From positions 1 to 48,069 of the forward strand of contig JANYDU010000041.1 in NCBI GenBank assembly GCA_025359805.1: a stretch of 48,069 nucleotides of DNA, written 5' to 3'. Made by a program: the position numbers and the translations under genes. The stretch is from Bacteroidota bacterium (GTDB lineage Bacteria; Bacteroidota; Bacteroidia; UKL13-3). The notes beneath the pieces are model-generated. The model saw only the letters and a program-made list of their open reading frames with translations, was not told where the DNA came from and ran no database searches. This document shows positions 18,241 through 27,386 of the stretch, piece by piece; position 1 is the stretch's first letter; each line of letters starts with the position of its first letter.

Positions 18241-20463
18241 TTAAAACTTCCAATTTAACGTTACAAAAACATTGCGTGTGGCTGCCGGAAAATATAATGA
18301 TGAAGTTCCGTTTATTGCTTTTCCATTTGCATCATAACTAATGGTATTGCTAAATGGAGTTGTACTTCCGCTTGGAGAATATTTTTCGTTGGTAATGTTA
18401 TTACACTGAATGCTGATTGTTGGAATCCCGTAACTAAACCATTTTGATAAATTAATTCCAATACGCGCATCAATTAAATTAAACTCGGGTAACGAAATAT
18501 TTTTATCAGTTGAGTTGTCTAAATATTGCATCGAAACATATCTATAATTTGCTTCAATATATAACCAACTCATTGGAATAATTCTGATACCTTGATTAAT
18601 GATGAGTTCTGGAGAAAGAGCAAGACTACTATTTTTATAAGTGATAGCAGTATCCGAATAATCAGGCAATGAATAATGTTGTGTAATTTCTGTGGCTTTG
18701 TTTTTACTAAAGGATGAGCTATTCATCAACCAAACATATTTATTTATTTTCCATAAAAAATCTAACTCAATTCCTCTTCTATAACTTGCTTTTACATTTG
18801 TTGTGATGTAATACGCAACAGCATTTATTTGTCCAGTATTTACAATTTGATTTTCGAACTCCATGGCAAATACATTCGCATTTAGTATTATTTTTTTTGA
18901 TTTAAAATTAGTTCCAAACTCAAAATCATTAACGGTTTCATATTTCACATCGCTTTGTTTTGTTACTGGATTTGTTGCAAAATCATCTTGAAAATAATCA
19001 CTTCTTGTAGGCTCACGAGAAGTACGTCCTGCCATTCCATAAAAAGCAGTTTTATCATTTAAAATATATCTAACACCAAGTTTGGGATTAAAAAATGTCC
19101 AATTCATATCATCCACTTTTGAGTTATCTTTTCTAATATCCAACACCTTGGCATTATAATGAAAAGACACCGCACGCATTTGCGCATCAGCAAATACACT
19201 TAAGGCATCCGTTATATGATAATTTAATTTGATAAATGCACTGGCTTCATTTTTATATCCTGTATTAAAATATACTTGATGATTGGGCTCAACGGAAGCA
19301 GGAGCATTTCTTGCCCAAGCTACTTCCATATAATGGTCGGATTGAAAACCATTGGCATGAATTCCTGCATTCAATTCAACCCTATTTAGTTTATAATTGT
19401 AGTTAATAAAACCTCCAAAAAATTGTTGATTGAGTTTGTAATTTACTAAAAAATCAGAAGAGGTGAGCGTATCATTTCCAACAATTGCATTGGGCATATT
19501 CATGGAAGAATAAGTATAAGGATAAGAAGCTGTAGAGTATGCAGAGTATTCAAAACGTGGTGCATTTCCTGTAACATAATAAGCAGATGCCACTACGTTA
19601 GCATGTTTATTTAGATTGTATGAATACTGCAATTGGAAAAAATTTTGTTTAAAAGCATCACGCTCATTATTGGTAAATGGGCTTGTTGTTCTATCTAAAT
19701 CCATCGTTGGTTTATCAATTCCATTATAGGCTAATTGAGATTCGGACGAACCACCAAACGCATTTAATTTAAGCACCGATTTTTTTCCAAAATATGCGGC
19801 ACTTGCAAAATAACTTCTGATTACCGAGCCCGAATGATTTCTATAACCATCCGTTCCTACTTCCGATATTCTTCCATAAAAAGCAAACTTATTATCAATC
19901 AATCCTGTTTGATATTCTACACTCATTCTTCTTGAATTATAAGAACCATAACCAGCGTGTATATTAAATTCTGGTTTTGTAGAGAGATTTTTTGAAAGCA
20001 AATTTACAGAACCTCCATATGCTGCACTTCCATTTGTAGTTGTTCCAACACCTCGCTGAATCTGAATATTTTCGGCACTTGTAGCTAAGTCGGCAAAGTT
20101 ATTAAAAAACACTCCTTGTACTTCTGGATCATTTACAGGAATTCCGTTTACCGTAAAATTTATTCGGGTAATATCCATTCCCCGCAAACGAAAAGTGGAG
20201 TATCCAATTCCTGTTCCGTTATCGCTATATGAATTTACCGAAGGAGTAAAATTGATTAATGTAGGAATATCCGCGCCATAATATTTCTCTTCCAATTGCT
20301 TCCTCGAAATGGTGTATTGTGTAATGGGAGTGTTGGTGTTGGCACGAATGGCGGTAACTACAACCTCTTGTTTTAATTCGTAAGTATTACTCGAATCTGT
20401 TTGTGAAAATGCTGTTTTAGCAAAAAGTAAAACAACAACTAAAACGTAAATTTTACGCATCAT
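18241..20463 (-). CDS. TonB-dependent outer membrane receptor, probably for thiamine
   Basis: This 740-aa receptor has a signal peptide (about residues 1-20, ending KTAFSQ), a TonB-box-like EVVVTA stretch (33-38), a plug domain (about 40-150, with FRLRGMD and QRGVGTTTNGSAAYGGSVN), a 22-strand-type beta barrel, and the terminal aromatic signature FVTLNWKF. It uses TonB energy to bring a scarce ligand across the outer membrane. A TPP riboswitch in its leader makes thiamine or a thiamine precursor the likely ligand, and pnuT is divergent next door. The longest frame would start at 20496, but that codon lies inside the leader terminator. The paired ATGs at 20463 and 20460 lie just after the terminator and give a proper signal peptide. 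Confidence 0.88.
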   Translation of the reverse strand: MMRKIYVLVVVLLFAKTAFSQTDSSNTYELKQEVVVTAIRANTNTPITQYTISRKQLEEKYYGADIPTLINFTPSVNSYSDNGTGIGYSTFRLRGMDITRINFTVNGIPVNDPEVQGVFFNNFADLATSAENIQIQRGVGTTTNGSAAYGGSVNLLSKNLSTKPEFNIHAGYGSYNSRRMSVEYQTGLIDNKFAFYGRISEVGTDGYRNHSGSVIRSYFASAAYFGKKSVLKLNAFGGSSESQLAYNGIDKPTMDLDRTTSPFTNNERDAFKQNFFQLQYSYNLNKHANVVASAYYVTGNAPRFEYSAYSTASYPYTYSSMNMPNAIVGNDTLTSSDFLVNYKLNQQFFGGFINYNYKLNRVELNAGIHANGFQSDHYMEVAWARNAPASVEPNHQVYFNTGYKNEASAFIKLNYHITDALSVFADAQMRAVSFHYNAKVLDIRKDNSKVDDMNWTFFNPKLGVRYILNDKTAFYGMAGRTSREPTRSDYFQDDFATNPVTKQSDVKYETVNDFEFGTNFKSKKIILNANVFAMEFENQIVNTGQINAVAYYITTNVKASYRRGIELDFLWKINKYVWLMNSSSFSKNKATEITQHYSLPDYSDTAITYKNSSLALSPELIINQGIRIIPMSWLYIEANYRYVSMQYLDNSTDKNISLPEFNLIDARIGINLSKWFSYGIPTISIQCNNITNEKYSPSGSTTPFSNTISYDANGKAINGTSSLYFPAATRNVFVTLNWKF

Positions 20464-20480
20464 AAAAACTAAATTTAGGT

Positions 20481-20514
20481 TAAACAAAAACAGCAACTCG
20501 GGGTAGAGCTGCTG
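20481..20514 (-). terminator. intrinsic terminator of the TPP riboswitch expression platform
   Basis: On the minus strand CAGCAGCTC pairs with GAGTTGCTG (nine pairs, one G-U) around the loop TACCCC, followed by TTTTTGTTT. It ends about 18 nt before the receptor's ATG, the right place for transcription attenuation by the upstream TPP aptamer. Confidence 0.8.
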
Positions 20515-20582
20515 AGAAATATTGTTTACCTTCTTGGAATCAAGCTATCAAAATTGATAGCCTACAAATAGCCAAAGCTGTT

Positions 20583-20682
20583 CATATTTCCCTTCGCAAG
20601 CATTATCCTGATCAGGTTCCAAGGGTATAATCTCAGATAATAAATATTGAAACTTTCACATTTATTACCACCCCTAATGATG
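20583..20682 (-). ncRNA. TPP riboswitch (THI element) aptamer
   Basis: The minus strand carries the conserved cores of the thiamine pyrophosphate aptamer in the right order. GGGGT lies at 20670-20674 and CTGAGA at 20631-20636. These are followed by ATACCC, ACCTGATCAGGATAATG, and GCGAAGGGAA at about 20587-20596. Helix P2 (GGGGT with ATACCC) and the P4/P5 core (CCTGAT, GGATAATGC, GCGNAGGG) can all form. The P3 arm is short and AT-rich. TPP binding would be expected to let the downstream terminator form and switch the receptor off. A separate 18-nt hairpin (20544-20561, GCTATCAA/TTGATAGC) lies between aptamer and terminator. Confidence 0.93.
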
Positions 20683-20770
20683 CAACGAATGTATGTTGAA
20701 ATTTTATTACGAAGCAAATTTTTATTTCAAATAAAAATCTGGCTTTATAAAATAATCATAGTTTCGTTGC

Positions 20771-21358
20771 GTGAATTTTTTTGAACATATTACTCTTGTA
20801 GAAATTTTTGCTTCGTGTTTTAGCATCATTTATAGCTTGCTTTTAATACGTGAAAAAATATTGGGGTGGGCTTTCGGAATTGCGGCTTCAATACTCAGTA
20901 CGTATTTATTTATTGAAACTAAATTGTATGCGCAAGCCATCATTAGTATTTATTATGCAGGCATTGGCGTATATGGTTGGATATATTGGTACAAAGCCGA
21001 AAAAAAACATCAACACATCACGATTTGGAACATAAAAACACATATAATTTTTATCTTTATTTTTTCAATGATTGCCATTTTATCGGCTTATATGTTTAAA
21101 AATTATACCGATTCGAGCAGTCCATATTTAGATTCATTTCTTACCTCATTTGGATTTTTAGCATCCATAAAAGAAGCACAAAAAATTTTAACCAGTTGGG
21201 TGTATTGGTTTGTAATTAATTTATTTTCTGTGTGGCTATATTTTAACCAGCATTTGTATTTTTATGCTGTGATGATGATTGTGTATGCGGGTATTTGTAT
21301 TCCGGGATATTTGAGTTGGTTAAAAATTTACAGAACACATAAACCTACTTCAACTTAA
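20771..21358 (+). CDS. pnuT: PnuC-family inner membrane transporter, probably thiamine transporter PnuT
   Basis: This 195-aa protein has seven or so hydrophobic segments. PnuC-family features include an N-terminal E-I-F-A helix, the GWAFGIAASILSTYLF segment, the YYAGIGVYGWIYW motif, and a C-terminal YAGICIPGYLSWLK repeat-like segment. PnuC members facilitate vitamin uptake and depend on intracellular phosphorylation; the PnuT branch takes up thiamine in Bacteroidota. The divergent TPP-controlled receptor supports thiamine, but ligand choice between PnuC (nicotinamide riboside) and PnuT is by context. The start is GTG at 20771; no in-frame ATG precedes the first helix. The 3' end overlaps the convergent EEP gene by 14 bp. 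The riboswitch is on the opposite strand and cannot act on this gene in cis. Confidence 0.82.
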   Translation: MNFFEHITLVEIFASCFSIIYSLLLIREKILGWAFGIAASILSTYLFIETKLYAQAIISIYYAGIGVYGWIYWYKAEKKHQHITIWNIKTHIIFIFIFSMIAILSAYMFKNYTDSSSPYLDSFLTSFGFLASIKEAQKILTSWVYWFVINLFSVWLYFNQHLYFYAVMMIVYAGICIPGYLSWLKIYRTHKPTST

Positions 21359-22427
21359 TGGTTGCACTTATCATTTTATGATCGCTAAACTCAAATGCTT
21401 TTGCATAATAATTATAGGCATTAAATGAGGGGTCAAATAACATTTGATCTATTCTAAACGAGGGCATTTGTCCCACGTATGTTCTTCCTAAACCTGACCC
21501 TGATTCAACAAATGCGTCTTTCATATTTCTCTTAATTGTTCGGAATGCGTAAGAGGTTGGCGAGTCGTTAAAATCGCCACATAAAATAATTTTATAGGGC
21601 GATTCGTCTATAAAATTTCTAACTGCTTGCGATTGTTTTGCTCTATCAATAAATGCCGCTTTTAGCTTTCGCGAAATGTTTGAATATTTCACAACGGAAG
21701 AGTCGTTATCTATTTCAATATTTTTTATTGCTGCATAGTCATTTCCTTCAAAATGAATTGATTTTAAATGGGTATTGATTATTCGAATGGTATCACCGTA
21801 TGCAATTACATCACAAAAAATAGTGTAGTTTCCTAAGTCAATTTCTTGCTCAACAATTCCTGAATCAATAATTGGAAATCGAGAGAACAACACTACATTT
21901 TTTCCGCTTTTAAATCCTGCAACTTCAGTATATGTATTATAGTGGTTATAATTTTTTAGTGCTTTAAAAAGCCTTTTGTACATTGGTGCTTCAATAGTTG
22001 TTCCCACATTTTTAAATTCTTGAAAACACAAAATATCAGGATTAATTTTTTCTAAGATTTCAAAAAACTTATCGGGCTCTTCTAATTTTTTTCCTTCAAA
22101 TGCACCAAAATATTTCATGTTAAAACTCATTAACTTAACACTGTTATTATAGTCGGTTGTTTTTTTTGCATTGAGTTGAACAAAGTAAGGAACAAACTGA
22201 AAACCGATAATAATTGCGGCAAGCGAAAACATAAATTTCAGCCTGAAAAAAATGAGCCAGTAAATAATAAAAATAATATTTGATAGCAATAAAATAGGAT
22301 AGGCTAAACCTAAAAATGCAAAGGGCCAAAATACTTGAGGACTCACATAAGGAGCGAGATATGACATCAACAAAAGCAATATCACAAGGGTGTTAAAAAC
22401 AAAGATGATGCGATGAATAATGAACAT
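21345..22427 (-). CDS. membrane-anchored endonuclease/exonuclease/phosphatase (EEP) family protein
   Basis: This 360-aa protein has three N-terminal membrane helices (about 5-27, 33-56 and 63-83) and a catalytic domain. All EEP catalytic positions are present: N103 (SFN), E137 (QEF), H220 (NTHLKS), D285 and N287 (GDFND), D327 (RIDQM) and the D349-H350 pair (SDHK). EEP enzymes hydrolyse phosphodiesters in nucleic acids, phosphoinositides or lipids. The membrane anchor suggests extracytoplasmic DNA or lipid substrates, but this is not settled by sequence. Its ATG overlaps the stop of the upstream rhomboid gene by one base (TAATG), indicating translational coupling. Confidence 0.85.
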   Translation of the reverse strand: MFIIHRIIFVFNTLVILLLLMSYLAPYVSPQVFWPFAFLGLAYPILLLSNIIFIIYWLIFFRLKFMFSLAAIIIGFQFVPYFVQLNAKKTTDYNNSVKLMSFNMKYFGAFEGKKLEEPDKFFEILEKINPDILCFQEFKNVGTTIEAPMYKRLFKALKNYNHYNTYTEVAGFKSGKNVVLFSRFPIIDSGIVEQEIDLGNYTIFCDVIAYGDTIRIINTHLKSIHFEGNDYAAIKNIEIDNDSSVVKYSNISRKLKAAFIDRAKQSQAVRNFIDESPYKIILCGDFNDSPTSYAFRTIKRNMKDAFVESGSGLGRTYVGQMPSFRIDQMLFDPSFNAYNYYAKAFEFSDHKMISATIKLK

Positions 22428-23281
22428 TAATTTTTACTGGCTTTAAATAATAATTCTTTTTCTTTTTTGTTTAAACTATCGTAGCCCGATTTTGAAATTT
22501 TATCCAAAATATCATCTATATCTTCTTCGGTTGGAATTTCATTCCCGGTTTTCATAAACGTAGTTTTATAATGTACTTTAACTTTAGATTTCCGTTTAAA
22601 GATATTGGTTAACCAATGTGGTAAAATATTTTTTTGATATAAATATTTGATGTACAAAAAGCCAAATAATGCTCCACCAATATGGGCAATATGTCCGCCT
22701 GCATTTCCAGAAGGAATTCCTATAAAATCGAGTACAACAGTAATTAATGCGAGCCACTTCAATCTTACCGCTCCAAAAAATAATAATTGAATAGAATAAT
22801 CTGGTAGTAATGTAGCTGTTGCCACAATAATGGAAAGTACTCCTGCTGATGCGCCTAATGCGTATGCACCATCAATACTTGTTTGAAACACAGGAAAAAT
22901 GTTAAAGCAAATCATATATAATAACCCACCAAAAATCCCACCACCAAAATAGGCTTCATATACTTTTTTGTTTCCAAGATATTCATGTAAGATGCTTCCC
23001 AACCAAAATAACCAAAGCATATTAAACAGAATATGCAAAAAGCCATCGTGCAAAAACATATAAGTAATAATGCTCCAAGGTTGTTTTATAAAATTGATAA
23101 AACTTGCGGGCAACATTAATTGCCTCATAAAAACAGAAAGCAATCCGCTGTTATCATTCATTAAAAATAATAACGCATTAATTAATGATGTAAAAATAAA
23201 CACAGAAATATTAATGAGAATAATTTTTCTCACAGCATTGCTGCTACTAAATGTAAATTTTATTTCGTCAATAATATTCAT
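22427..23281 (-). CDS. rhomboid-family intramembrane serine protease with cytosolic C-terminal tail
   Basis: This 284-aa protein has six membrane segments and the rhomboid catalytic dyad: S145 in GASAG and H197 in GGHIAHIGG. The H-x-x-x-H near residues 78-83 (LHDGFLH) and N87 of the oxyanion region are also present. Rhomboids cut single-pass membrane proteins within the bilayer. A basic, hydrophilic tail of about 60 residues follows the last helix (KRKSKVKVHYKTTFMKTGNE, then an acidic stretch); it is lysine- and aspartate-rich and looks cytosolic. The start lies three bases after the stop of the second rhomboid gene, so the two are co-translated from one message. Confidence 0.9.
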   Translation of the reverse strand: MNIIDEIKFTFSSSNAVRKIILINISVFIFTSLINALLFLMNDNSGLLSVFMRQLMLPASFINFIKQPWSIITYMFLHDGFLHILFNMLWLFWLGSILHEYLGNKKVYEAYFGGGIFGGLLYMICFNIFPVFQTSIDGAYALGASAGVLSIIVATATLLPDYSIQLLFFGAVRLKWLALITVVLDFIGIPSGNAGGHIAHIGGALFGFLYIKYLYQKNILPHWLTNIFKRKSKVKVHYKTTFMKTGNEIPTEEDIDDILDKISKSGYDSLNKKEKELLFKASKN

Positions 23282-23284
23282 CTC

Positions 23285-24115
23285 TCAATAAAACGTATTT
23301 CTATTTTTTTTATTCCAATATTTAATGAGAAAGAAGCCAAACAACATTCCACCCAAATGTGCAAAGTGCGCAACATTGTCACCCGGATTATTTGAAATTC
23401 CCTGAAACAATTCGAGTGCGCCATATAACATCACAAAATATTTTGCCTTGATGGGAATGGGCAAAAATATCATCATCAATTCGGTATTTGGAAACAACAT
23501 TCCAAAAGCGAGTAACAGCCCAAAAACCGCACCAGATGCGCCTACAGTTGGTATATTCATTCTTCTTTGAACAATAGCTTCTGCTACTTCAATTGAACCT
23601 TGAATGTATTGTGGGTTATCTTTTTGTTGTTGCCAATCGTGCATAAATTGTTGGAACGATTCATTTTCGGCTAAGCCAAAATCTTTTGTTTGAAAAGAAA
23701 CAAATTCGTCATAACTTGGATGAGCTGCATAGGAAGCTACTTCCGTTTTTATTTTATTTATTTCATACGCATTTACTCCAGTATGCAGCGCTGCTGCTCC
23801 AAATGCGGTTACAAAATAGTAGATAAAAAACCGCTTTCCTCCCCAAAAATTTTCGAGCACGCTGCCAAACATCCACAACGAAAACATGTTAAAAAATAGA
23901 TGCGTAAAACTACCGTGCATAAAAACATGGGTTACCAATTGAAATGGTTTAAACAGTTTTGATTCGGGATAGTACAATCCGCATATCGCATTTAAATCGG
24001 TATTGAAGCGGTATTCCAAAACAACGTTGGCTAAAAAACACAATCCGTTTATGATAAGAATATTCTTAACAACGGGAGGTAAAATTGAAAGTCCTGATGG
24101 GCGAAAATTACTCAT
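23285..24115 (-). CDS. rhomboid-family intramembrane serine protease with an internal loop insertion
   Basis: This 276-aa protein has the rhomboid dyad S194 (VGASGAV) and H250 (NVAHFAHLGG), and the N-terminal HxxxH-type motif FMHGSFTHLFFN (65-76). A hydrophilic insertion of about 70 residues (roughly 113-184, acidic and glutamine-rich) separates the third and fourth membrane segments. This is seen in Bacteroidota members and lengthens an extramembrane loop. It is first in a run of rhomboid, rhomboid and EEP genes. An intrinsic terminator between rpoD and this gene suggests the run has its own promoter, which I could not place. Confidence 0.9.
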   Translation of the reverse strand: MSNFRPSGLSILPPVVKNILIINGLCFLANVVLEYRFNTDLNAICGLYYPESKLFKPFQLVTHVFMHGSFTHLFFNMFSLWMFGSVLENFWGGKRFFIYYFVTAFGAAALHTGVNAYEINKIKTEVASYAAHPSYDEFVSFQTKDFGLAENESFQQFMHDWQQQKDNPQYIQGSIEVAEAIVQRRMNIPTVGASGAVFGLLLAFGMLFPNTELMMIFLPIPIKAKYFVMLYGALELFQGISNNPGDNVAHFAHLGGMLFGFFLIKYWNKKNRNTFY

Positions 24116-24160
24116 TCGAAAAAAATTTGCTTTGCTTAATGAAACGTATCAAGCAGTCAA

Positions 24161-24198
24161 AAATAAAAAACATCTGCTGAATGCTTTCAACAGATGTT
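24161..24198 (-). terminator. intrinsic terminator of rpoD
   Basis: On the minus strand AACATCTG and CAGATGTT form an eight-pair stem (24191-24198 with 24169-24176). A further TGAA/TTCA pairing extends it above a mismatch. It is followed by TTTTTTATTTTT. It lies 25 bp past the rpoD stop codon. Confidence 0.8.
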
Positions 24199-24222
24199 CC
24201 TTTTTTATTCCACTATGATGGA

Positions 24223-25086
24223 TTAACCTAAATATGATTTTAAAATTTTACTCTTCGATGATTTGCGCAATCTGCGAAGCGCTTTTTCTTTAATTTGACG
24301 AACACGCTCACGTGTTAAACCAATTTTTTCGCTTATATCTTCTAAAGTGTGCGCAGGCCCACCATCTAATCCGTAATAAAATTTCAACACATCTTTTTCT
24401 TTTTCACTTAATGTTGAAATCACCCGATTGATTTCTTTTTGTAAAGATTCATTAATCAATTGAACATCCGGATTTGGTTCATCATTGTTTCCTAAAATAC
24501 CCAATAATGTATTGTCTTCGCCTTCGGTTAATGGCGCATCAATAGATAGATGACGACCAGTTGAACGTAGTGCATTTTCAACTTCAATAATTGGAATATC
24601 CATTTCTATTGCAATCTCTTCTACAGTTGGCTCACGCTCTAAGCGTTGCTCCAAGCGAGCAGATGTACTTCCAATACGACCAATTGAGCCTACTTTATTT
24701 AAGGGTAAACGAACAATACGAGATTGATCGGCTAAAGCTTGAAGAATTGATTGACGAATCCACCATACAGCGTATGAAATGAATTTAAAACCACGGGTTT
24801 CATCAAAACGTTTTGCTGCTTTAATTAATCCTAAATTTCCTTCGTTAATTAAATCGCCAAGGGTTAATCCTTGATTTTGGTATTGCTTAGATACTGAAAC
24901 TACGAAACGTAAATTAGCGTTCACTAATCTCTCTAATGCTACCTGATCTCCTTCTCTAATTCTGCGAGCTAATTCAACTTCTTCTTGAGCATCAATCATG
25001 CTCACTTTACTTATTTCGTTGAGGTACTTATCTAATGATTTGCTCTCGCGGTTGGTAAACTGTTTACTTATTTTGAGCTGTCTCAT
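24223..25086 (-). CDS. rpoD: primary sigma factor RpoD (sigma-70 family, short form)
   Basis: This 287-aa protein directs RNA polymerase to housekeeping promoters. Regions 1.2 (about 12-45, [14 protein letters not shown]), 2 (about 55-125, with the region 2.3/2.4 [10 protein letters not shown] that melts and reads the -7 box), 3 (about 130-205) and 4 (about 225-287, helix-turn-helix [18 protein letters not shown]) are all visible. Region 1.1 is absent, and the length (about 287) is the Bacteroidota norm. This sigma reads TAnnTTTG promoters, several of which lie in this window. A near-consensus promoter, TTG-N19-TATCTTTT, lies about 52 bp upstream, and a strong terminator lies downstream, so the gene is probably monocistronic. 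Confidence 0.97.
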   Translation of the reverse strand: MRQLKISKQFTNRESKSLDKYLNEISKVSMIDAQEEVELARRIREGDQVALERLVNANLRFVVSVSKQYQNQGLTLGDLINEGNLGLIKAAKRFDETRGFKFISYAVWWIRQSILQALADQSRIVRLPLNKVGSIGRIGSTSARLEQRLEREPTVEEIAIEMDIPIIEVENALRSTGRHLSIDAPLTEGEDNTLLGILGNNDEPNPDVQLINESLQKEINRVISTLSEKEKDVLKFYYGLDGGPAHTLEDISEKIGLTRERVRQIKEKALRRLRKSSKSKILKSYLG

Positions 25087-25137
25087 GTTATGGATTTACT
25101 CTTATTATCTATTTAAAATTGGGTTGCGAACTTCGGG

Positions 25138-25167
25138 AAAAGATATGGCATTTTATGTAAAAAGCAA
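25138..25167 (-). promoter_or_regulatory. rpoD promoter
   Basis: On the minus strand TTG (25165-25167), a 19-nt spacer and TATCTTTT (25138-25145) match TTG-N19-TAnnTTTG with one mismatch. This implies a leader of about 50 nt. Confidence 0.55.
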
Positions 25168-25283
25168 CTCCATATGCCTAAAAAACTTAAATACAGTTAC
25201 TTATATATTTTTACAATCCTTGTATGCTATAAACCAAATCAATGAGTTTATGTTTTAAAAGATTGAGATTGTTTGACTATTAA

Positions 25284-27386
25284 TCAACTGAAAATATGAA
25301 ATACCACGAGGCTACTTACGTAAGCCAAAACGGTCATGTACAAAAATTGAACACCCGCCCATTTCCAACTTTGTGTTTCAGTTTTTACAACCGAAACGGT
25401 ACTCATACATTGCAATGCAAAGGCATAAAAAATCATTAACGATAAAACGGTAGCGATTGAAAACACAGGCTTTCCCGTTATTGGATTTATTTCAGAACTC
25501 ATTTTATGACGGATTGAATTGAGGTCGTCAATATCACCACCAACACTATAAATGGTACTCATGGTTCCAACAAAAACTTCTCGTGCAGCCAATGAAGTAA
25601 GCAATGCAATTCCAATTTTCCAATCAAAACCAAGTGGTCGAATAACGGGTTCAATAAACTTTCCAAATTCTCCGGCATAAGATGCTTGAAGTTTTTCAGT
25701 TCCTTTTTGAGTGGCTAATGTTTCAGAAGTTAAAGTAGTATTTGCTACAAGTGATAAATATTTTTGATCGATGGCACGCATTTTTTCTCGTGGACCGAAC
25801 GATGCTAATGCCCAAAGAATAACAGAAACGGCAACAATAATTTTTCCGGCTCCCCAAACAAATGCTTTTCCTTTATCATAAAGCGTGATAAGAATATTAT
25901 TGATGAGTGGAAATTTATATCCCGGTAATTCCATCAAAAAATAATTTTTGCTTTCGGCCTTTACAAAAAATTTAAAAATAAATGCACTAAATAATGCGGC
26001 TGCAAATCCAACCAAATACATAAACATCAATACAATTCCATGTAGGTTAAATGGCCCCCATTTGGCTTCTGCTGGAACAAGCATAGAAATGAGTAAAGTA
26101 TAAACCGGTAATCTTGCCGAGCAACTCATTAGAGGCGTAACTAAAATGGTAATTAATCTTTCTTTTTTATTTTCGATGCTGCGCGATGACATGATGCTTG
26201 GAACTGCGCAAGCCATCCCGCTAATTAGCGGAACAATTGATTTTCCGTTCATGCCAAACGGGCGCATAATTCTATCCATAATAAACCCTACACGAGCCAT
26301 GTAACCCACATCTTCCATGATGGCGATAAAAGCAAAAAGAATAATTATTTGAGGCAAAAAAACCATCACACCACTTAATCCAGCTAAAATTCCGTGTACC
26401 ATCATATCATTTAAAACGCCTGCTGGTAAAGTGTTTTCAACCCATTGCGAAGAGGCAGTAAAACCCATTTCAACCCAATCCATTGGATACGAACTCCATG
26501 AAAAAATAGCTTGAAAAACCAAAAATAATATTCCCAAAAAAATGGAAATTCCCCAATACCGATGAGTAAGAATTTTATCTGCTTTTTGTGTGAGTGATTT
26601 AGCAAATGAGCCTTCTTTTTGTTTTCTGCTTAATCTTACTGCATCGTCAATAATATGGTATCGTTCTAAAATTTCTTTCTCTTGAAATGCCTTTGCATCA
26701 AAATTATATTTGGCAAATAATTCTCTGATTTGTTTTGATTTTGTGCTTATTAAATTGGCTGCGTTAATAGCATATTGCAAGGCTGCATAATGATTTTTTT
26801 TATCAGTTAGAGAACTCACTTCATCCAAAAATTGTGCATCTAAAAAATCAAGAGAAAAATAGCTTGTTTTATTTCTGAGATGTTCATCCAACATTTCTTT
26901 TTTAATCTCATCAACACCTGTTCTTTTTCGTGCATTGATAGAAACAACATGAACATTTAAAGAACTTGAAAGACTATCTAAATCATAATAAATTCCACGT
27001 CTTTCAGCCAAATCAACCATATTGAGCGCAAGAATAACCGGAACACCTAAATCTGCCACTTGCGACATCAACAATAAATTTCTTTTGAGATTAGAAGCAT
27101 CAGCAATAAAAAGAACTAAATCAGGGAAATTAGTTTCTGATTTGTTTCGCAATAATTCATAGGTTACTAACTCATCGGCAGATTTTGGATATAAACTATA
27201 TGTGCCTGGTAAGTCAATTATTTGTGCCGTAATTTCGTTGGTGAGTTTTGTATATCCTGTCTTCTTTTCAACAGTAGTTCCGGGAAAATTACTTACTTTA
27301 TAATTTAAACCTGTGAGTGCATTAAAGAGCGAAGTTTTTCCGCTGTTTGGATTTCCTACTAATGCTACCGTAATTTCCTGCTTCAC
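25284..27386 (-). CDS. feoB: ferrous iron transporter FeoB
   Basis: This is the inner-membrane Fe2+ uptake protein. With a GTG start at 27386 it has 700 aa. The N-terminal G domain has G1 GNPNSGKT (11-18), G2 PGTTVEKK, G3 DLPGTYSL and G4 LNMVD, followed by a helical GDI-like region and a membrane part of about eight to ten segments with the Gate motifs. The longest frame adds 16 basic, Cys-containing residues upstream that overlap feoA. The sequence TAGTG, in which the feoA stop and the feoB GTG share one base, is a clean coupled start and gives the usual N-terminus (VKQEITVALVGN), so I prefer it. Confidence 0.95.
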   Translation of the reverse strand: MKQEITVALVGNPNSGKTSLFNALTGLNYKVSNFPGTTVEKKTGYTKLTNEITAQIIDLPGTYSLYPKSADELVTYELLRNKSETNFPDLVLFIADASNLKRNLLLMSQVADLGVPVILALNMVDLAERRGIYYDLDSLSSSLNVHVVSINARKRTGVDEIKKEMLDEHLRNKTSYFSLDFLDAQFLDEVSSLTDKKNHYAALQYAINAANLISTKSKQIRELFAKYNFDAKAFQEKEILERYHIIDDAVRLSRKQKEGSFAKSLTQKADKILTHRYWGISIFLGILFLVFQAIFSWSSYPMDWVEMGFTASSQWVENTLPAGVLNDMMVHGILAGLSGVMVFLPQIIILFAFIAIMEDVGYMARVGFIMDRIMRPFGMNGKSIVPLISGMACAVPSIMSSRSIENKKERLITILVTPLMSCSARLPVYTLLISMLVPAEAKWGPFNLHGIVLMFMYLVGFAAALFSAFIFKFFVKAESKNYFLMELPGYKFPLINNILITLYDKGKAFVWGAGKIIVAVSVILWALASFGPREKMRAIDQKYLSLVANTTLTSETLATQKGTEKLQASYAGEFGKFIEPVIRPLGFDWKIGIALLTSLAAREVFVGTMSTIYSVGGDIDDLNSIRHKMSSEINPITGKPVFSIATVLSLMIFYAFALQCMSTVSVVKTETQSWKWAGVQFLYMTVLAYVSSLVVFHIFS

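Noticed and set aside
20461..20496. Start of the TonB receptor at 20496 as given by the longest frame
   Set aside because: It lies inside the leader's intrinsic terminator and adds hydrophobic residues before a complete signal peptide. The ATG pair at 20460-20463 is preferable.
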